Shown here in pieces: positions 1-10,082 of a stretch of DNA of 64,000 bases. A model generated the notes under the pieces. It made no database searches. It was given only the letters and a program-made list of their open reading frames with translations, and was not told the DNA's origin. The stretch lies in assembly GCF_001718795.1 (NCBI RefSeq), contig NZ_CP013435.1, forward strand, positions 1,054,001 to 1,118,000, written 5' to 3'. The position numbers were made by a program, and so were the translations under genes. Numbering within the stretch: the stretch's first letter is position 1; each line of letters opens with the position of its first letter. This DNA comes from Burkholderia latens. GTDB taxonomy: Bacteria > Pseudomonadota > Gammaproteobacteria > Burkholderiales > Burkholderiaceae.

Positions 1-572
1 TGCTGGCTGCACTGGTGCCGACGTTCGCGATGGCGCAAGCGCTGTCGAATTCCGCACCGGCCGCAACCGCAGCAGCTGCGCCGATCGACGCCGACAAGAA
101 GGCGGCGATCAAGGATCTGCTCGACGCGATCGACGCGCCGAAGCTCGTGTCGGCTATCGGCAACAGCGCCGAGATGCAGGCAAAGCAGCTCGTGCCGGCA
201 ATCCTGTCGGACGCGCTGTCGGAAAACAAGACGCTGAACGACAAGCAGAAGCAGGCTGCCGTGCCGACGCTGCAGAAGAACGCTGTGCCGAAGCTGGTCG
301 ACGGTGCGGGCAAGGTGTTCGGCACGCAGCAGTTCCAGAACGACGCGATGTCGGCTCAGTACGACGCGTACGCGAAGTACTACAGCACGTCGGAGATCAA
401 GGATCTGACGACGTTCTACAAGAGCCCGACGGGCCGCAAGTTCATCCAGGTCCAGGATCAAGTCGGCCGCGACGTGGTCAACGGCCTGATGCAGAAGTAC
501 ATGCCGCAAGCGATTCAGGCAACCCGCGCGCAGGCTGACAAGGAAGTCGCGGCAGTCAAGCCGGGCAAGTAA
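1..572 (+). CDS. Exported DUF2059-family protein, 5' end cut by window
   Basis: Only the end of the signal peptide (LAALVPTFAMAQA) is inside the window, so the start codon lies upstream. After the predicted cleavage site comes about 170 residues with the DUF2059 pattern: a helical N-terminal half and the conserved YYSTSEIKDLTTFYKSPTGR stretch near the C-terminus. The family is periplasmic or exported and has no defined biochemical role, so I assign none. The gene ends in TAA and is followed by a GC-rich hairpin with a short T run, which suggests its transcript ends before the serC promoter. Confidence 0.85.
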   Translation, partial: LAALVPTFAMAQALSNSAPAATAAAAPIDADKKAAIKDLLDAIDAPKLVSAIGNSAEMQAKQLVPAILSDALSENKTLNDKQKQAAVPTLQKNAVPKLVDGAGKVFGTQQFQNDAMSAQYDAYAKYYSTSEIKDLTTFYKSPTGRKFIQVQDQVGRDVVNGLMQKYMPQAIQATRAQADKEVAAVKPGK

Positions 573-589
573 GCCGTCCGGGCACGCCG

Positions 590-610
590 CCCGGCCGTTC
601 GGCCGGGTTT
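590..610 (+). terminator. Probable terminator of the DUF2059 gene
   Basis: CCCGGCCG-TT-CGGCCGGG forms an 8-bp perfect stem followed by TTT. The T run is short, so termination may be partial; the next hairpin at 636-669 could be a second stop. Confidence 0.5.
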
Positions 611-638
611 GGCGGGAGCCTGATGACAGTGCGATAAT
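609..638 (+). promoter_or_regulatory. Candidate sigma-70 promoter for serC
   Basis: A -35-like TTGGCG (609-614) and a -10-like GATAAT (633-638) are separated by 18 bp, about 100 bp upstream of the serC start. It is the best match in the gap. A 15-bp hairpin begins inside its -10 element. Confidence 0.4.
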
Positions 639-734
639 GGCCGTTTGCGCGCGAGCGCAAGCGGCCATTCCTTTTCTGGCGCGGTTCTTTCTGCCGGCGG
701 CAAGCCGGTCGCGTCCCTCCCGAGGTTTTTCACG

Positions 735-1817
735 ATGCGCGTCTTTAACTTCTCCGCCGGCCCGGCGGCGCTCCCCGAGGAAGTGCTGCGGCAGGCCGCA
801 GACGAAATGCTCGACTGGCACGGCAGCGGCATGAGCGTGATGGAGATGAGCCATCGCGGCAAGGAATTCATGTCGATCCACGAGGCGGCGCTGGCCGACC
901 TGCGCGAGCTGCTCGACGTGCCGGCCAGCCACCGGATTCTGTTCCTGCAGGGCGGGGGCATCGCCGAGAACGCGATCGTGCCGATGAACTTGCTCGGCAC
1001 GCGCAAGACCGCCGACTTCGTCGTGACGGGTTCGTGGTCGCAGAAGTCGTTCAACGAAGCGAAGCGGTACGGTACGCCGCATCTGGCCGCGTCCGGCAAG
1101 ACGGCCGACGGCTTCACGCGCGCGCCGGCCCGCGACGAATGGCAACTGTCGGACGATCCGGCCTACGTGCACCTGTGCACGAACGAGACGATCGACGGCG
1201 TCGAGACGTTCGAGATTCCCGATCTCGGCGACGTGCCGCTCGTCGCGGACGTGTCGTCGCATATCCTGTCGCGCCCGATGGACGTCGCAAAGTACGGCGT
1301 GCTGTTCGGCGGCGCGCAGAAAAACATCGGGATGGCAGGCGTGACGGTCGTGATCGTCCGCGAGGATCTGCTCGATCGCGCGCTGTCGATCTGTCCGTCC
1401 GCATTCGAATGGAAAACCGTCGCCGAGAACAACTCGCTGTACAACACGCCGCCCACATATGCGATCTACATCGCCGGCCTCGTGTTCCAGTGGCTGAAGC
1501 GGCAGGGCGGCCTCGCCGCGATCGAGGCGCGCAATATCGAGAAAGCGAAGCTGCTCTACGACACGATCGATGCGAGCAGCTTCTATCTGAACAAGGTCGA
1601 GCCGGCGGTGCGTTCGCGCATGAACGTGCCGTTTTTCCTGGCCGACGAAACGCGCAATGAAGACTTCCTTGCCGGCGCAAAGGCGCGCGGGCTGCTGCAG
1701 CTGAAGGGCCACAAGTCCGTCGGCGGCATGCGGGCGTCGATCTACAACGCGGTGCCGCTCGAGGGCGTGCAAGCGCTCGTCGAGTACATGAAGGACTTCG
1801 AGCAGCGCGGCGCCTGA
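735..1817 (+). CDS. serC: Phosphoserine aminotransferase
   Basis: PLP-dependent enzyme that converts 3-phosphohydroxypyruvate and glutamate to phosphoserine in serine synthesis, and also acts in pyridoxal phosphate synthesis. The protein is 360 residues, the normal family length, and opens with the typical [14 protein letters not shown]. The PLP-binding lysine is K196 in [12 protein letters not shown]. Longer in-frame starts exist upstream, but homology begins at this ATG. It is the first gene of a run with pheA, tyrA and aroA on the same strand, 33 bp before pheA, which ties serine and aromatic amino acid synthesis together as in other beta-proteobacteria. Confidence 0.97.
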   Translation: MRVFNFSAGPAALPEEVLRQAADEMLDWHGSGMSVMEMSHRGKEFMSIHEAALADLRELLDVPASHRILFLQGGGIAENAIVPMNLLGTRKTADFVVTGSWSQKSFNEAKRYGTPHLAASGKTADGFTRAPARDEWQLSDDPAYVHLCTNETIDGVETFEIPDLGDVPLVADVSSHILSRPMDVAKYGVLFGGAQKNIGMAGVTVVIVREDLLDRALSICPSAFEWKTVAENNSLYNTPPTYAIYIAGLVFQWLKRQGGLAAIEARNIEKAKLLYDTIDASSFYLNKVEPAVRSRMNVPFFLADETRNEDFLAGAKARGLLQLKGHKSVGGMRASIYNAVPLEGVQALVEYMKDFEQRGA

Positions 1818-1850
1818 CGGCGGCGCTGTTCAAACAGCACGGCAAAACGC

Positions 1851-2933
1851 ATGGACGACGAACTGAATTCCCGCCTGAAACCGCTGCGCGACCGCATCGA
1901 TGCGATCGACGCGCAACTGATTGCGCTCCTCAACCAGCGCGCCGCGGTGGCGCTCGAGGTGGGCGAGGTCAAGAAGCATTTCAACGCGCCGGTGTTCCGG
2001 CCGGAGCGCGAGCTGCAGGTGATCGCGCGCCTGCAGGACATGAGCGCGGGGCCGCTCGCGGGCGAGCACATCAGCGCGATCTGGCGCGAGATCATGGCCG
2101 CGAGCCGGGCGCTCGAGCAGACGATCCACGTCGCATTCCTCGGGCCGGTCGGCACGTACAGCGAACAGGCGATGTTCGAGTATTTCGGCCAGTCGATCGA
2201 AGGGCTGCCGTGTCCGTCGATCGATGAGGTGTTCCGCTCGGTCGAGGCTGGCGCGTGCGCGTTCGGCATCGCGCCGGTCGAGAATTCGACCGAAGGCGCG
2301 GTGTCGCGCACGCTCGATCTGCTGCTGCAGACGCAGCTGCTGATCAGCGGCGAACTCGCACTACCCATCCATCACAACCTGCTCACGCAGAGCGGCACGC
2401 TCGACGGCGTCACGCGCGTATGCGCGCATGCGCAGGCGCTCGCGCAATGCCAGCAGTGGCTCGCCGCGAACGCGCCGCAGCTCGAGAGGCAAGCGGTCGC
2501 GAGCAATGCGGAGGCCGCGCGCCTCGCGGCGGCGGATCCGGGCGTGGCGGCGATTGCCGGCGATCGCGCGGCCGCGCACTACGGGCTGCAGATCGCGTTC
2601 TCGCTGATCCAGGACGATCCGCACAATCGCACGCGTTTCGTCATCGTCGGCAAGCAGCCGGCGGGGCAAAGCGGTCACGACCAGACGTCGCTGATCGTGT
2701 CGGTGAAGAACGAGCCGGGCGCCGTGTTCAAGCTGCTCGAGCCGCTCGCGCGGCACGGCGTGTCGATGACGCGCTTCGAGTCGCGTCCGGCGCGGGTCGG
2801 CACGTGGGAGTATTACTTCTACATCGACATCGAAGGGCACCGGGGCGAGCCGGCCGTGGCCGCCGCGCTCGCGGAGCTTGGTCAGAAGGCCGCGTTCCTG
2901 AAGATACTCGGATCGTATCCGCGCGCGCGCTGA
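1851..2933 (+). CDS. pheA: Bifunctional chorismate mutase / prephenate dehydratase (P-protein)
   Basis: Converts chorismate to prephenate and then phenylpyruvate for phenylalanine synthesis. The 360-residue protein has three parts: an AroQ-type chorismate mutase domain (about 8-90, with LKPLRDRIDAIDAQLIALL), a prephenate dehydratase domain (about 95-275, starting VAFLGPVGTYSEQA, with the ENSTEGAV motif) and a C-terminal ACT domain (about 283-357, with the ESRP motif) that normally binds phenylalanine for feedback inhibition. It lies 33 bp after serC in the same direction. In many beta-proteobacteria hisC follows; here tyrA follows directly after a gap of about 185 bp. Confidence 0.97.
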   Translation: MDDELNSRLKPLRDRIDAIDAQLIALLNQRAAVALEVGEVKKHFNAPVFRPERELQVIARLQDMSAGPLAGEHISAIWREIMAASRALEQTIHVAFLGPVGTYSEQAMFEYFGQSIEGLPCPSIDEVFRSVEAGACAFGIAPVENSTEGAVSRTLDLLLQTQLLISGELALPIHHNLLTQSGTLDGVTRVCAHAQALAQCQQWLAANAPQLERQAVASNAEAARLAAADPGVAAIAGDRAAAHYGLQIAFSLIQDDPHNRTRFVIVGKQPAGQSGHDQTSLIVSVKNEPGAVFKLLEPLARHGVSMTRFESRPARVGTWEYYFYIDIEGHRGEPAVAAALAELGQKAAFLKILGSYPRAR

Positions 2934-3118
2934 CGCGCGGCGGCCCGTCGCGTGCCGTGCGAACGCGGCGGCGCAGCGGGCAGGGCAGGCCTGGCGGCAC
3001 TGCCGAAGGCGGGTTCGGGCGGTAGCCGGCGCGTGGAGCGCCGGGTGCGCGCCTGTTGCCCGGAATCTGGACTTCCGTGCGCGGGGCATCGTTCCGCGTG
3101 CGTCACTTGGCTCATGTC

Positions 3119-4045
3119 GTGTCAGGCTTTGCATTCAACAAACTGGTCATCTTCGGCGTCGGCCTGATCGGCGGATCGCTGGCGCGCGCGCTGCGCGAGC
3201 GTGAGCCGGGCGGCGCGGGTGAAGTCGTCGGCGTCGGCCGTTCGCGGGCGTCGGTCGAGCGTGCGCTCGCGCTCGGCGTGATCGATCGCGCGGCGTCGCT
3301 CGACGACGATGCGCAACTGCGCGACGCGCTGGCCGGCGCCGACCTCGTACTGTTGGCCGCCCCCGTCGCACAGACGCACCCGCTGCTCGCACGCATCGCT
3401 CCGTCGCTCGACGCCGCGACGATTGTCACCGACGCGGGCAGCACCAAGTCCGACGTCGTCGCGGCCGCGCGCGAGGCGCTCGGCGCACGGATCGCGCAGT
3501 TCGTGCCGGGGCATCCGATCGCCGGACGAGAGTCGAGCGGCGTCGAAGCCGCGCTGCCGGATCTGTACGTCGGCCGTAACGTCGTGTTGTGTCCGCTGCC
3601 GGAGAACGCACCCGAAACGGTCGAGCGGATCGACGCGATGTGGCGGGCAACCGGCGCCGACGTGCGCACGATGAGCACGGCGCAGCACGACCGCGTATTC
3701 GCGTCGATCAGCCATCTGCCGCACGTGCTGTCGTTCGCGCTCGTCGAGCAGATTCTCGGCGAGGCGGATGCCGAGCTGAAATTCTCGTACGCGGCGGGCG
3801 GCTTCCGCGACTTCACGCGCATTGCTGCGTCGAGCCCGGAAATGTGGCGCGACGTGTGCGTCGCGAACCGCGCGGCGCTGCTCGACGAACTCGACGGCTA
3901 CACGCGCGTGCTCGCACGGCTGCGTGCGGCGATCGACGCGGGCGACGGCGCGGCGCTCGAAACCGTGTTCACGCGCTCGCGCGCGGCACGCAAGGCATGG
4001 CAGGAGCGCGGCGCGCAGCCCGCTGCCGAGCCGGTCAAGAAATAA
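3119..4045 (+). CDS. tyrA: Prephenate dehydrogenase family protein
   Basis: Oxidises prephenate (or arogenate) with NAD(P)+ in tyrosine synthesis. The N-terminal Rossmann motif is [14 protein letters not shown], followed by DAGSTKSDV and [12 protein letters not shown], all typical of TyrA. The start is uncertain: the frame is open back to a TTG at 3056, but homology begins about at [10 protein letters not shown], so GTG 3119 (308 residues) is preferred although no good ribosome site precedes it. The gene lies 14 bp before aroA. There is no fused aroA or chorismate mutase domain, so it is a monofunctional enzyme. Confidence 0.9.
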   Translation: MSGFAFNKLVIFGVGLIGGSLARALREREPGGAGEVVGVGRSRASVERALALGVIDRAASLDDDAQLRDALAGADLVLLAAPVAQTHPLLARIAPSLDAATIVTDAGSTKSDVVAAAREALGARIAQFVPGHPIAGRESSGVEAALPDLYVGRNVVLCPLPENAPETVERIDAMWRATGADVRTMSTAQHDRVFASISHLPHVLSFALVEQILGEADAELKFSYAAGGFRDFTRIAASSPEMWRDVCVANRAALLDELDGYTRVLARLRAAIDAGDGAALETVFTRSRAARKAWQERGAQPAAEPVKK

Positions 4046-4059
4046 CAGGACGATTCCCC

Positions 4060-5364
4060 ATGGACTATCTCGATCTCGGCCCGTATTCCAGCGCATCGGG
4101 CACCGTGCGCCTGCCTGGCTCGAAGAGCATCTCGAACCGCGTGCTGCTGCTCGCCGCGCTTGCCGAAGGCGACACCACGATCACGAACCTGCTCGATTCC
4201 GACGACACGCGCGTGATGCTCGACGCGCTCGGCAAGCTCGGCGTGAAACTCGCGCGCGACGGCGACACCTGTGTCGTCACCGGCACGCGCGGCGCGTTTA
4301 CCGCGAAGACGGCCGACCTGTTCCTCGGCAACGCGGGCACCGCCGTGCGCCCGCTGACGGCCGCGCTCGCCGTGAACGGTGGCGACTATCGCGTGCACGG
4401 CGTGCCGCGCATGCACGAGCGGCCGATCGGCGACCTCGTCGACGGCCTGCGGCAGATCGGCGCGCAGATCGACTACGAGCAGAACGAAGGCTTCCCGCCG
4501 CTGCGGATCAAGCCCGCGGCGATTGCAGTCGACGCGCCGATCCGCGTGCGCGGCGACGTGTCGAGCCAGTTCCTCACCGCGCTATTGATGACGCTGCCGC
4601 TCGTGAAGGCGAAGGACGGAAAGATCGTCGTCGAAGTCGACGGCGAGTTGATCTCGAAGCCGTACATCGACATCACGATCCGGCTGATGGAGCGCTTCGG
4701 CGTGACCGTCGAGCGCGACGGCTGGCAGCGCTTCGTCGTGCCGGCCGGTGTCCGTTACCGTTCGCCGGGCCGCATCATGGTCGAAGGCGATGCGTCGTCG
4801 GCGTCGTACTTCCTCGCGGCCGGCGCGCTCGGCGGCGGCCCGCTGCGCGTCGAGGGCGTGGGACGCGCGAGCATTCAGGGTGACGTGGGCTTCGCGAACG
4901 CGCTGATGCAAATGGGCGCGAACGTGACGATGGGCGACGACTGGATCGAAGTGCGCGGCATCGGCCACGACCACGGCAAGCTCGAGCCGATCGACATGGA
5001 CTTCAACCTGATTCCCGATGCCGCGATGACGATCGCGGTTGCGGCGCTGTTCGCGAGCGGCGCGAGCACGCTGCGCAACATCGCGAGCTGGCGCGTGAAG
5101 GAAACCGACCGTATCGCCGCGATGGCGACCGAGCTGCGCAAGGTCGGTGCGATCGTCGAGGAAGGCTCCGACTATCTGGTCGTCACGCCGCCGCAGCGGC
5201 TCACGCCGAACGCTGCGATCGACACGTACGACGATCACCGGATGGCGATGTGCTTCTCGCTCGTCAGCCTGGGCGGCGTGCCCGTGCGGATCAACGACCC
5301 GAAGTGCGTCGGCAAGACGTTCCCCGACTATTTCGACCGCTTCGCCGCGCTCGCCAAAGCCTGA
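4060..5364 (+). CDS. aroA: 3-phosphoshikimate 1-carboxyvinyltransferase (EPSP synthase)
   Basis: Transfers enolpyruvyl from PEP to shikimate-3-phosphate, the sixth step of the shikimate pathway. The 434-residue protein starts [14 protein letters not shown] and carries the phosphate-binding [10 protein letters not shown], the [13 protein letters not shown] motif (with Gly and Ala as in class I glyphosate-sensitive enzymes) and a C-terminal DDHRMAM. The frame is open far upstream across tyrA, but homology starts here, 14 bp after the tyrA stop. It is cotranscribed by position with tyrA and cmk. Confidence 0.97.
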   Translation: MDYLDLGPYSSASGTVRLPGSKSISNRVLLLAALAEGDTTITNLLDSDDTRVMLDALGKLGVKLARDGDTCVVTGTRGAFTAKTADLFLGNAGTAVRPLTAALAVNGGDYRVHGVPRMHERPIGDLVDGLRQIGAQIDYEQNEGFPPLRIKPAAIAVDAPIRVRGDVSSQFLTALLMTLPLVKAKDGKIVVEVDGELISKPYIDITIRLMERFGVTVERDGWQRFVVPAGVRYRSPGRIMVEGDASSASYFLAAGALGGGPLRVEGVGRASIQGDVGFANALMQMGANVTMGDDWIEVRGIGHDHGKLEPIDMDFNLIPDAAMTIAVAALFASGASTLRNIASWRVKETDRIAAMATELRKVGAIVEEGSDYLVVTPPQRLTPNAAIDTYDDHRMAMCFSLVSLGGVPVRINDPKCVGKTFPDYFDRFAALAKA

Positions 5365-5378
5365 CCCGACCGTACCCG

Positions 5379-6065
5379 ATGAAATCGACACGACCCTTTC
5401 ACCCGACCCCCGTTATCACGATCGACGGCCCGACCGCCTCCGGCAAGGGCACTGTCGCCGCGCTCGTCGCCGCGCACCTCGGCTTCCACCTGCTCGACAG
5501 CGGGGCGCTGTACCGGCTCGCCGCGCTTGCAAGCGTGCGCTACGGCATCGCAGCGGAGGACATCGACGCGCTCGTGAAGCTGATCGACGATCTTCACATC
5601 ACGTTTCGCGAGGGCTGCGCGCAGCTCGACGGGGTCGACGTGTCGAACGACATTCGTGCGGAAGCGGTCGGCAACCGCGCGTCGGCGATTGCCGTGCACG
5701 GGCCGGTGCGCGCCGCGCTGGTCGCGCGCCAGCGGGCGTTTCGCAAGACGCCGGGCCTCGTCGCGGACGGGCGCGACATGGGCACCGTAATCTTCCCGGA
5801 TGCCGTGCTGAAGGTGTTCCTGACGGCCAGCGCGGAGGCGCGCGCGGCCAGACGGCATAAGCAATTGATGCAAAAAGGTTTTTCTGCTAATATAGCTGAC
5901 TTGCTCCGGGATTTGCGCGAACGGGACGCGCGCGATAGCAATCGCGCGGCCGCGCCGCTGAAGCCCGCGGCAGATGCCAAGCTGCTCGATACGTCGGCGC
6001 TGTCGGTCGATGAAGCCGTCGACGAGGTGCTGCAGTGGTACCGGGCGCTCGGCCAGCCAGCCTGA
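5379..6065 (+). CDS. cmk: Cytidylate kinase
   Basis: Phosphorylates CMP and dCMP to the diphosphates using ATP. The 228-residue protein has the P-loop [19 protein letters not shown] near residue 13, the substrate motif LLDSGALYR and the [13 protein letters not shown] stretch, and ends with the family's C-terminal helix. The ATG at 5379 is 14 bp after aroA. The order aroA-cmk-rpsA is widely conserved, so the gene sits in a mixed amino acid and translation operon. Confidence 0.96.
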   Translation: MKSTRPFHPTPVITIDGPTASGKGTVAALVAAHLGFHLLDSGALYRLAALASVRYGIAAEDIDALVKLIDDLHITFREGCAQLDGVDVSNDIRAEAVGNRASAIAVHGPVRAALVARQRAFRKTPGLVADGRDMGTVIFPDAVLKVFLTASAEARAARRHKQLMQKGFSANIADLLRDLRERDARDSNRAAAPLKPAADAKLLDTSALSVDEAVDEVLQWYRALGQPA

Positions 6066-6085
6066 CAAGGCGGGCGTCAGTAGGT

Positions 6086-6107
6086 GCTCCGCGCGTAAGT
6101 GCGGAGC
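6086..6107 (+). other. Hairpin in the cmk-rpsA gap
   Basis: GCTCCGC and GCGGAGC form a perfect 7-bp stem around an 8-nt loop, about 100 nt upstream of the rpsA start. No T run follows, so it is not a standard terminator. S1 represses its own translation through leader structure in E. coli; a similar role here is only inference. Confidence 0.4.
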
Positions 6108-6205
6108 GTGTTTCGAACCCTTAACCCCGTGTGGCTTCGATCTGGCCCTTTCAGCCTGCCATTCCGGCCGGCGTGGCACAGCGAACCATGCACAATCAGA
6201 TTTTT

Positions 6206-7918
6206 ATGTCCGACCTGCAAACCTCCACCCCGAATACCGAATCCTTTGCGGCTCTGTTCGAAGAGTCGCTGACCCGCCAAGACATGCGCGCCGGCGAAGT
6301 GATCTCCGCCGAAGTCGTGCGCGTCGACCACAACTTCGTGGTCGTCAATGCAGGCCTGAAGTCCGAGGCTTACATTCCGATCGAGGAATTCCTGAACGAT
6401 CAGGGCGAGGTTGAGGTGCAGGCGGGCGATTTCGTGTCCGTCGCGATCGACGCACTCGAAAACGGCTACGGCGACACGATCCTGTCGCGCGACAAGGCAA
6501 AGCGCCTTGCATCGTGGCTGTCGCTGGAAAAGGCCCTCGACAACAACGAACTCGTCACCGGCACGATCACCGGCAAGGTGAAGGGCGGCATGACCGTGAT
6601 GGTCAACGGCATCCGCGCGTTCCTGCCGGGTTCGCTGGTCGACACGCGTCCGGTCAAGGACACGACCCCGTACGAAGGCAAGACGCTCGAGTTCCGCGTG
6701 ATCAAGCTCGATCGCAAGCGTAACAACGTCGTGCTGTCGCGTCGTGCAGTGATCGAGGCAACGCAAGGCGAAGAGCGCGCGAAGCTGCTCGAGACGCTGA
6801 AGGAAGGCGCGATCGTCAACGGCGTGGTCAAGAACATCACCGACTACGGCGCGTTCGTCGACCTCGGCGGCATCGACGGCCTGCTGCACATCACCGACAT
6901 CGCATGGCGCCGTGTGCGTCACCCGAGCGAAGTCCTGTCGGTTGGCCAGGAAGTCACCGCGAAGATCCTCAAGTTCGACCAAGAGAAGAACCGCGTCTCG
7001 CTCGGCATCAAGCAACTGGGCGACGATCCGTGGGAAGGCATCTCGCGCCGTTACCCGTCGGGCACGCGCCTGTTCGGCAAGGTCACGAACATCACCGACT
7101 ACGGCGCATTCGTCGAAGTGGAATCGGGCATCGAAGGCCTCGTCCACGTGTCGGAAATGGACTGGACCAACAAGAACGTTGCACCGTCGAAGGTTGTGCA
7201 ACTGGGCGACGAAGTCGAAGTCATGGTCCTCGAGATCGACGAAGACCGCCGTCGTATCAGCCTCGGCATGAAGCAGTGCAAGCCGAATCCGTGGGATGAC
7301 TTCAGCCGCAACTTCAAGAAGGGCGACAAGATCACGGGCGCAATCAAGTCGATCACCGACTTCGGCGTGTTCATCGGTCTGCCGGGCGGCATCGACGGCC
7401 TGGTCCACCTGTCGGACCTGTCGTGGAGCGAAGCCGGCGAAGAAGCTGTTCGCAAGTACAAGAAGGGCGACGAAGTCGAAGCGATCGTGCTCGGCATCGA
7501 CGTCGAGAAGGAGCGCATTTCGCTCGGCATCAAGCAGCTCGAAGGCGACCCGTTCAGCAACTACGTTGCAATGAACGACAAGGGCTCGATCGTCGACGGC
7601 GTGGTGAAGTCGGTCGATGCGAAGGGCGCTGTCATTACGCTGACGGGCGACGTCGAAGGCTACCTGCGTGCATCGGAAATCTCGCAGGATCGCGTCGAAG
7701 ACGCACGCAACGTGCTGAAGGAAGGCGACAAGGTCAACGCGATGGTGATCAACATCGATCGCAAGTCGCGTGGCATCAACCTGTCGATCAAGGCAAAGGA
7801 TTCGGCTGAACAACAGGAAGCGATCCGCGGCCTGCAGTCCGACTCCAGCGCTGCTGCGACCGGTACGACCAACCTCGGCGCGCTGCTGAAGGCGAAGCTC
7901 GACGGCCAGAACCAGTAA
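6206..7918 (+). CDS. rpsA: 30S ribosomal protein S1
   Basis: RNA-binding ribosomal protein that helps mRNA load on the 30S subunit. The 570-residue protein contains six S1 domains, recognisable from repeated G-x-V/I-x-x-I-T-D-Y/F-G-A/V-F-V/I units and [24 protein letters not shown] repeat ends. The start chosen is the ATG of [13 protein letters not shown]; an in-frame ATG seven codons earlier is possible. It is followed 22 bp later by ihfB, the usual order in proteobacteria. Codon choice is more uniform than in neighbouring genes, as expected for a highly expressed gene. Confidence 0.97.
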   Translation: MSDLQTSTPNTESFAALFEESLTRQDMRAGEVISAEVVRVDHNFVVVNAGLKSEAYIPIEEFLNDQGEVEVQAGDFVSVAIDALENGYGDTILSRDKAKRLASWLSLEKALDNNELVTGTITGKVKGGMTVMVNGIRAFLPGSLVDTRPVKDTTPYEGKTLEFRVIKLDRKRNNVVLSRRAVIEATQGEERAKLLETLKEGAIVNGVVKNITDYGAFVDLGGIDGLLHITDIAWRRVRHPSEVLSVGQEVTAKILKFDQEKNRVSLGIKQLGDDPWEGISRRYPSGTRLFGKVTNITDYGAFVEVESGIEGLVHVSEMDWTNKNVAPSKVVQLGDEVEVMVLEIDEDRRRISLGMKQCKPNPWDDFSRNFKKGDKITGAIKSITDFGVFIGLPGGIDGLVHLSDLSWSEAGEEAVRKYKKGDEVEAIVLGIDVEKERISLGIKQLEGDPFSNYVAMNDKGSIVDGVVKSVDAKGAVITLTGDVEGYLRASEISQDRVEDARNVLKEGDKVNAMVINIDRKSRGINLSIKAKDSAEQQEAIRGLQSDSSAAATGTTNLGALLKAKLDGQNQ

Positions 7919-7940
7919 GCCTCACGAGGTCTGCTGAAGT

Positions 7941-8264
7941 ATGACCAAATCCGAGTTGGTCGCGCAGCTGGCACTGCGATTTCCGCAACTTGTCCTCAAG
8001 GATGCGGATTTCGCGGTGAAAACGATGCTCGATGCGATGTCCGATGCTCTGTCCAAAGGTCATCGCATTGAAATTCGCGGTTTCGGCAGCTTCGGCCTCA
8101 ACCGTCGCCCGGCGCGCGTCGGACGCAACCCGAAGTCCGGCGAGAAAGTGCAGGTGCCCGAGAAGTTCGTGCCGCACTTCAAGCCTGGCAAGGAATTGCG
8201 TGAACGCGTCGACGGCCGCGCCGGCGAGCCGCTGAAAGCTGACGATCCGGACGACGAGCGTTGA
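7941..8264 (+). CDS. ihfB: Integration host factor beta subunit
   Basis: DNA-bending HU/IHF-family protein that works as a heterodimer with IhfA in transcription, replication and recombination. The 107-residue protein has the family signature [18 protein letters not shown], with the proline that intercalates into DNA. The C-terminal tail ([13 protein letters not shown]) is a little longer than in E. coli. It lies 22 bp after rpsA and a strong terminator follows, so it probably closes the operon. Confidence 0.96.
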   Translation: MTKSELVAQLALRFPQLVLKDADFAVKTMLDAMSDALSKGHRIEIRGFGSFGLNRRPARVGRNPKSGEKVQVPEKFVPHFKPGKELRERVDGRAGEPLKADDPDDER

Positions 8265-8305
8265 ACGTCGTTCGGCATGCCCGGAATCACGCCGGCAAAG
8301 CTGAA

Positions 8306-8336
8306 GAAAAAAGCGCCCCCAGTGGGCGCTTTTTTC
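8306..8336 (+). terminator. Terminator after ihfB
   Basis: An A-tract, then AGCGCCCC-CAGT-GGGCGCT and a run of T: a standard intrinsic terminator ending the rpsA-ihfB transcript. Confidence 0.9.
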
Positions 8337-8473
8337 ATTTTCGGCCGCTGCGTGGCCGCGCCTGGCCGCAGGATGTGCGGTGACGCGGAAACGCTTCCTT
8401 TACAATACGGGTCGATTCGGCGACGCGAAGGGGAGTCGCGCGCCACGGCAAACCTCAACAACGAGAGGGCTAC

Positions 8474-8767
8474 ATGAAGTTTATCGTCTGGCTGATCCGG
8501 GTATTGGTGTTCGTGCTGTTGCTGGTGCTCGCGCTGGCCAATACGCAAACCGCGACGCTGAATTTCGTTGCCGGCTATGCATGGCAAGCGCCGCTGATCC
8601 TGATCGGCCTCGCGTTCTTCGTCGTCGGGCTGCTTGCCGGCCTGTTGTCCGCGCTGCCGGCGATCTTCCGCCTGCGCGTCGAGAACGGGCGCCTGAAGCG
8701 CGATTTGCGCGCGGCCCGGGAAACTCCGGCCATCGTCGACCAGCCGCCGATGCCGCCCGTCATTTAA
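8474..8767 (+). CDS. lapA: LapA family inner membrane protein (DUF1049)
   Basis: Small 97-residue membrane protein with two predicted transmembrane helices (about 4-22 and 40-64, the second containing LIGLAFFVVGLLAGLLSALP) and a basic cytoplasmic tail RLRVENGRLKRDLRAARE. The LALANTQTATLNF stretch is typical of LapA (YciS). It precedes lapB, the usual pair. In enterobacteria LapA and LapB act together in lipopolysaccharide assembly control. A -10-like TACAAT at 8401-8406 may mark its promoter. Confidence 0.85.
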   Translation: MKFIVWLIRVLVFVLLLVLALANTQTATLNFVAGYAWQAPLILIGLAFFVVGLLAGLLSALPAIFRLRVENGRLKRDLRAARETPAIVDQPPMPPVI

Positions 8768-8775
8768 CTCGGACG

Positions 8776-8798
8776 CCGCGCGATCTTCGCGCGGTTTT
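8776..8798 (+). other. Terminator-like hairpin between lapA and lapB
   Basis: CCGCGCGA-TCT-TCGCGCGG (8-bp perfect stem) is followed by TTTT, 23 nt before the lapB ATG. It could lower lapB expression relative to lapA or stabilise the lapA message end. Confidence 0.5.
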
Positions 8799-8820
8799 CG
8801 TCTCTGCATCGATATTTCGC

Positions 8821-9993
8821 ATGGATCTGGATTTCTGGTGGCTGCTCGCGATTCCGGTGGCGTTCGCGCTCGGCTGGGCGGCGTCACGCTATGACCTGAA
8901 GAACCTCCTGTCGGAGAGTGCCAACCTGCCGCGATCGTATTTCCGCGGCCTGAATTTTCTGTTGAACGAACAGCCGGACAAGGCGATCGATGCGTTCATC
9001 GAAGTCGCGAAGCTCGACCCGGAGACGGTCGAACTGCACTTCGCGCTCGGCAACCTGTTTCGTCGTCGCGGCGAAACGGACCGCGCAATCCGTGTGCATC
9101 AGAACCTGCTGAGCCGCACGGACCTGCCCGTCAACGAGCGCGATCACGCGCTGTACGAGCTCGGCCAGGACTTCTTGAAGGCCGGCCTGCTCGATCGGGC
9201 AGAGGAGGCATTCCACCGGCTTGCCGACGGCGACTACGCGCTCGGAGCGCAGCGGGCGCTGCTGACGATCTACGAGATCGAGAAGGACTGGAACAAGTCG
9301 ATCGATACGGCGAAGCGCATCGAGTCGATGAGCGACAAGCCGCTCGGCATCGAAATTGCGCAGTTCCACTGCGAACTCGCGCAGGACGCGTTGCAGCGCA
9401 AGAACGCTGCGGTCGCGGCCGACCAGCTGAAGCTCGCGCTCGCGGCGAACCCGCAGAACGTGCGGGCGACGATCCTGTCCGGCGACGCCGCGCAGGCCGC
9501 GGGCGATCATGCAGCTGCAATCGAGCACTGGAAGCGCGTCGAAGCGCAGAATCCCGCATATCTGCCGCTCGTTGCCGACAAGCTGATGAAGGCCCACGTT
9601 GCGCTCGGCAAGCCGGTCGAGGGCGCCGAGCTGCTGATGGGCTATATCGATCGTTATCCGTCGAACGACCTGCTCGACATCGCATACCAGCACATCGCGG
9701 GGCTGCGCGGCCAGGACGCTGCACATACGCTTGCGCGCACGCAGATGGAGAAGTCGCCGAACCTGTCGGGCATGCTGCATCTGCTCGACGCGCAGATCGC
9801 GGCCGCCGACGAGCCGCGCCGTAAGGAGCTTGAAATGATGCGTGCGCTGATCAAGCAGCGCACCAAAAATCTGCCACGGTATACGTGCCAAAATTGCGGT
9901 TTCCGGGCACGGCTTTTCTACTGGCAGTGCCCCGGCTGCAGCGGCTGGGAAACCTATGCGCCGCGCCGCGTCGAACCTGCGATGCCGGGCTGA
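8821..9993 (+). CDS. lapB: Lipopolysaccharide assembly protein LapB (YciM)
   Basis: Inner-membrane-anchored tetratricopeptide protein that, in E. coli, brings LpxC to the FtsH protease and so limits lipid A synthesis. The 390-residue protein has one N-terminal transmembrane helix (about 4-20), a cytoplasmic linker with [18 protein letters not shown], a long array of TPR helices (about 40-330), and a C-terminal rubredoxin-like zinc knuckle with C356, C359, C370 and C373. All four cysteines are present, so the protein looks intact. It follows lapA and precedes sugar-nucleotide genes for lipopolysaccharide. Confidence 0.93.
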   Translation: MDLDFWWLLAIPVAFALGWAASRYDLKNLLSESANLPRSYFRGLNFLLNEQPDKAIDAFIEVAKLDPETVELHFALGNLFRRRGETDRAIRVHQNLLSRTDLPVNERDHALYELGQDFLKAGLLDRAEEAFHRLADGDYALGAQRALLTIYEIEKDWNKSIDTAKRIESMSDKPLGIEIAQFHCELAQDALQRKNAAVAADQLKLALAANPQNVRATILSGDAAQAAGDHAAAIEHWKRVEAQNPAYLPLVADKLMKAHVALGKPVEGAELLMGYIDRYPSNDLLDIAYQHIAGLRGQDAAHTLARTQMEKSPNLSGMLHLLDAQIAAADEPRRKELEMMRALIKQRTKNLPRYTCQNCGFRARLFYWQCPGCSGWETYAPRRVEPAMPG

Positions 9994-10082
9994 TCCCGGC
10001 GCGCGGCAGCGACACGCGGCGTCGCCGCCGGGCCCGGCCTGGCGGCCAAGTTAGTCAATCACCGGGAAGTACCGGAACATCT

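Noticed and set aside
3589..4059. N-terminal extension of aroA
   Set aside because: The frame is open but lies inside tyrA and has no homology; the ATG at 4060 fits the family.
6077..7813. 578-codon minus-strand open frame
   Set aside because: Antisense to rpsA; repeated pieces arise from the repeated S1 domains.
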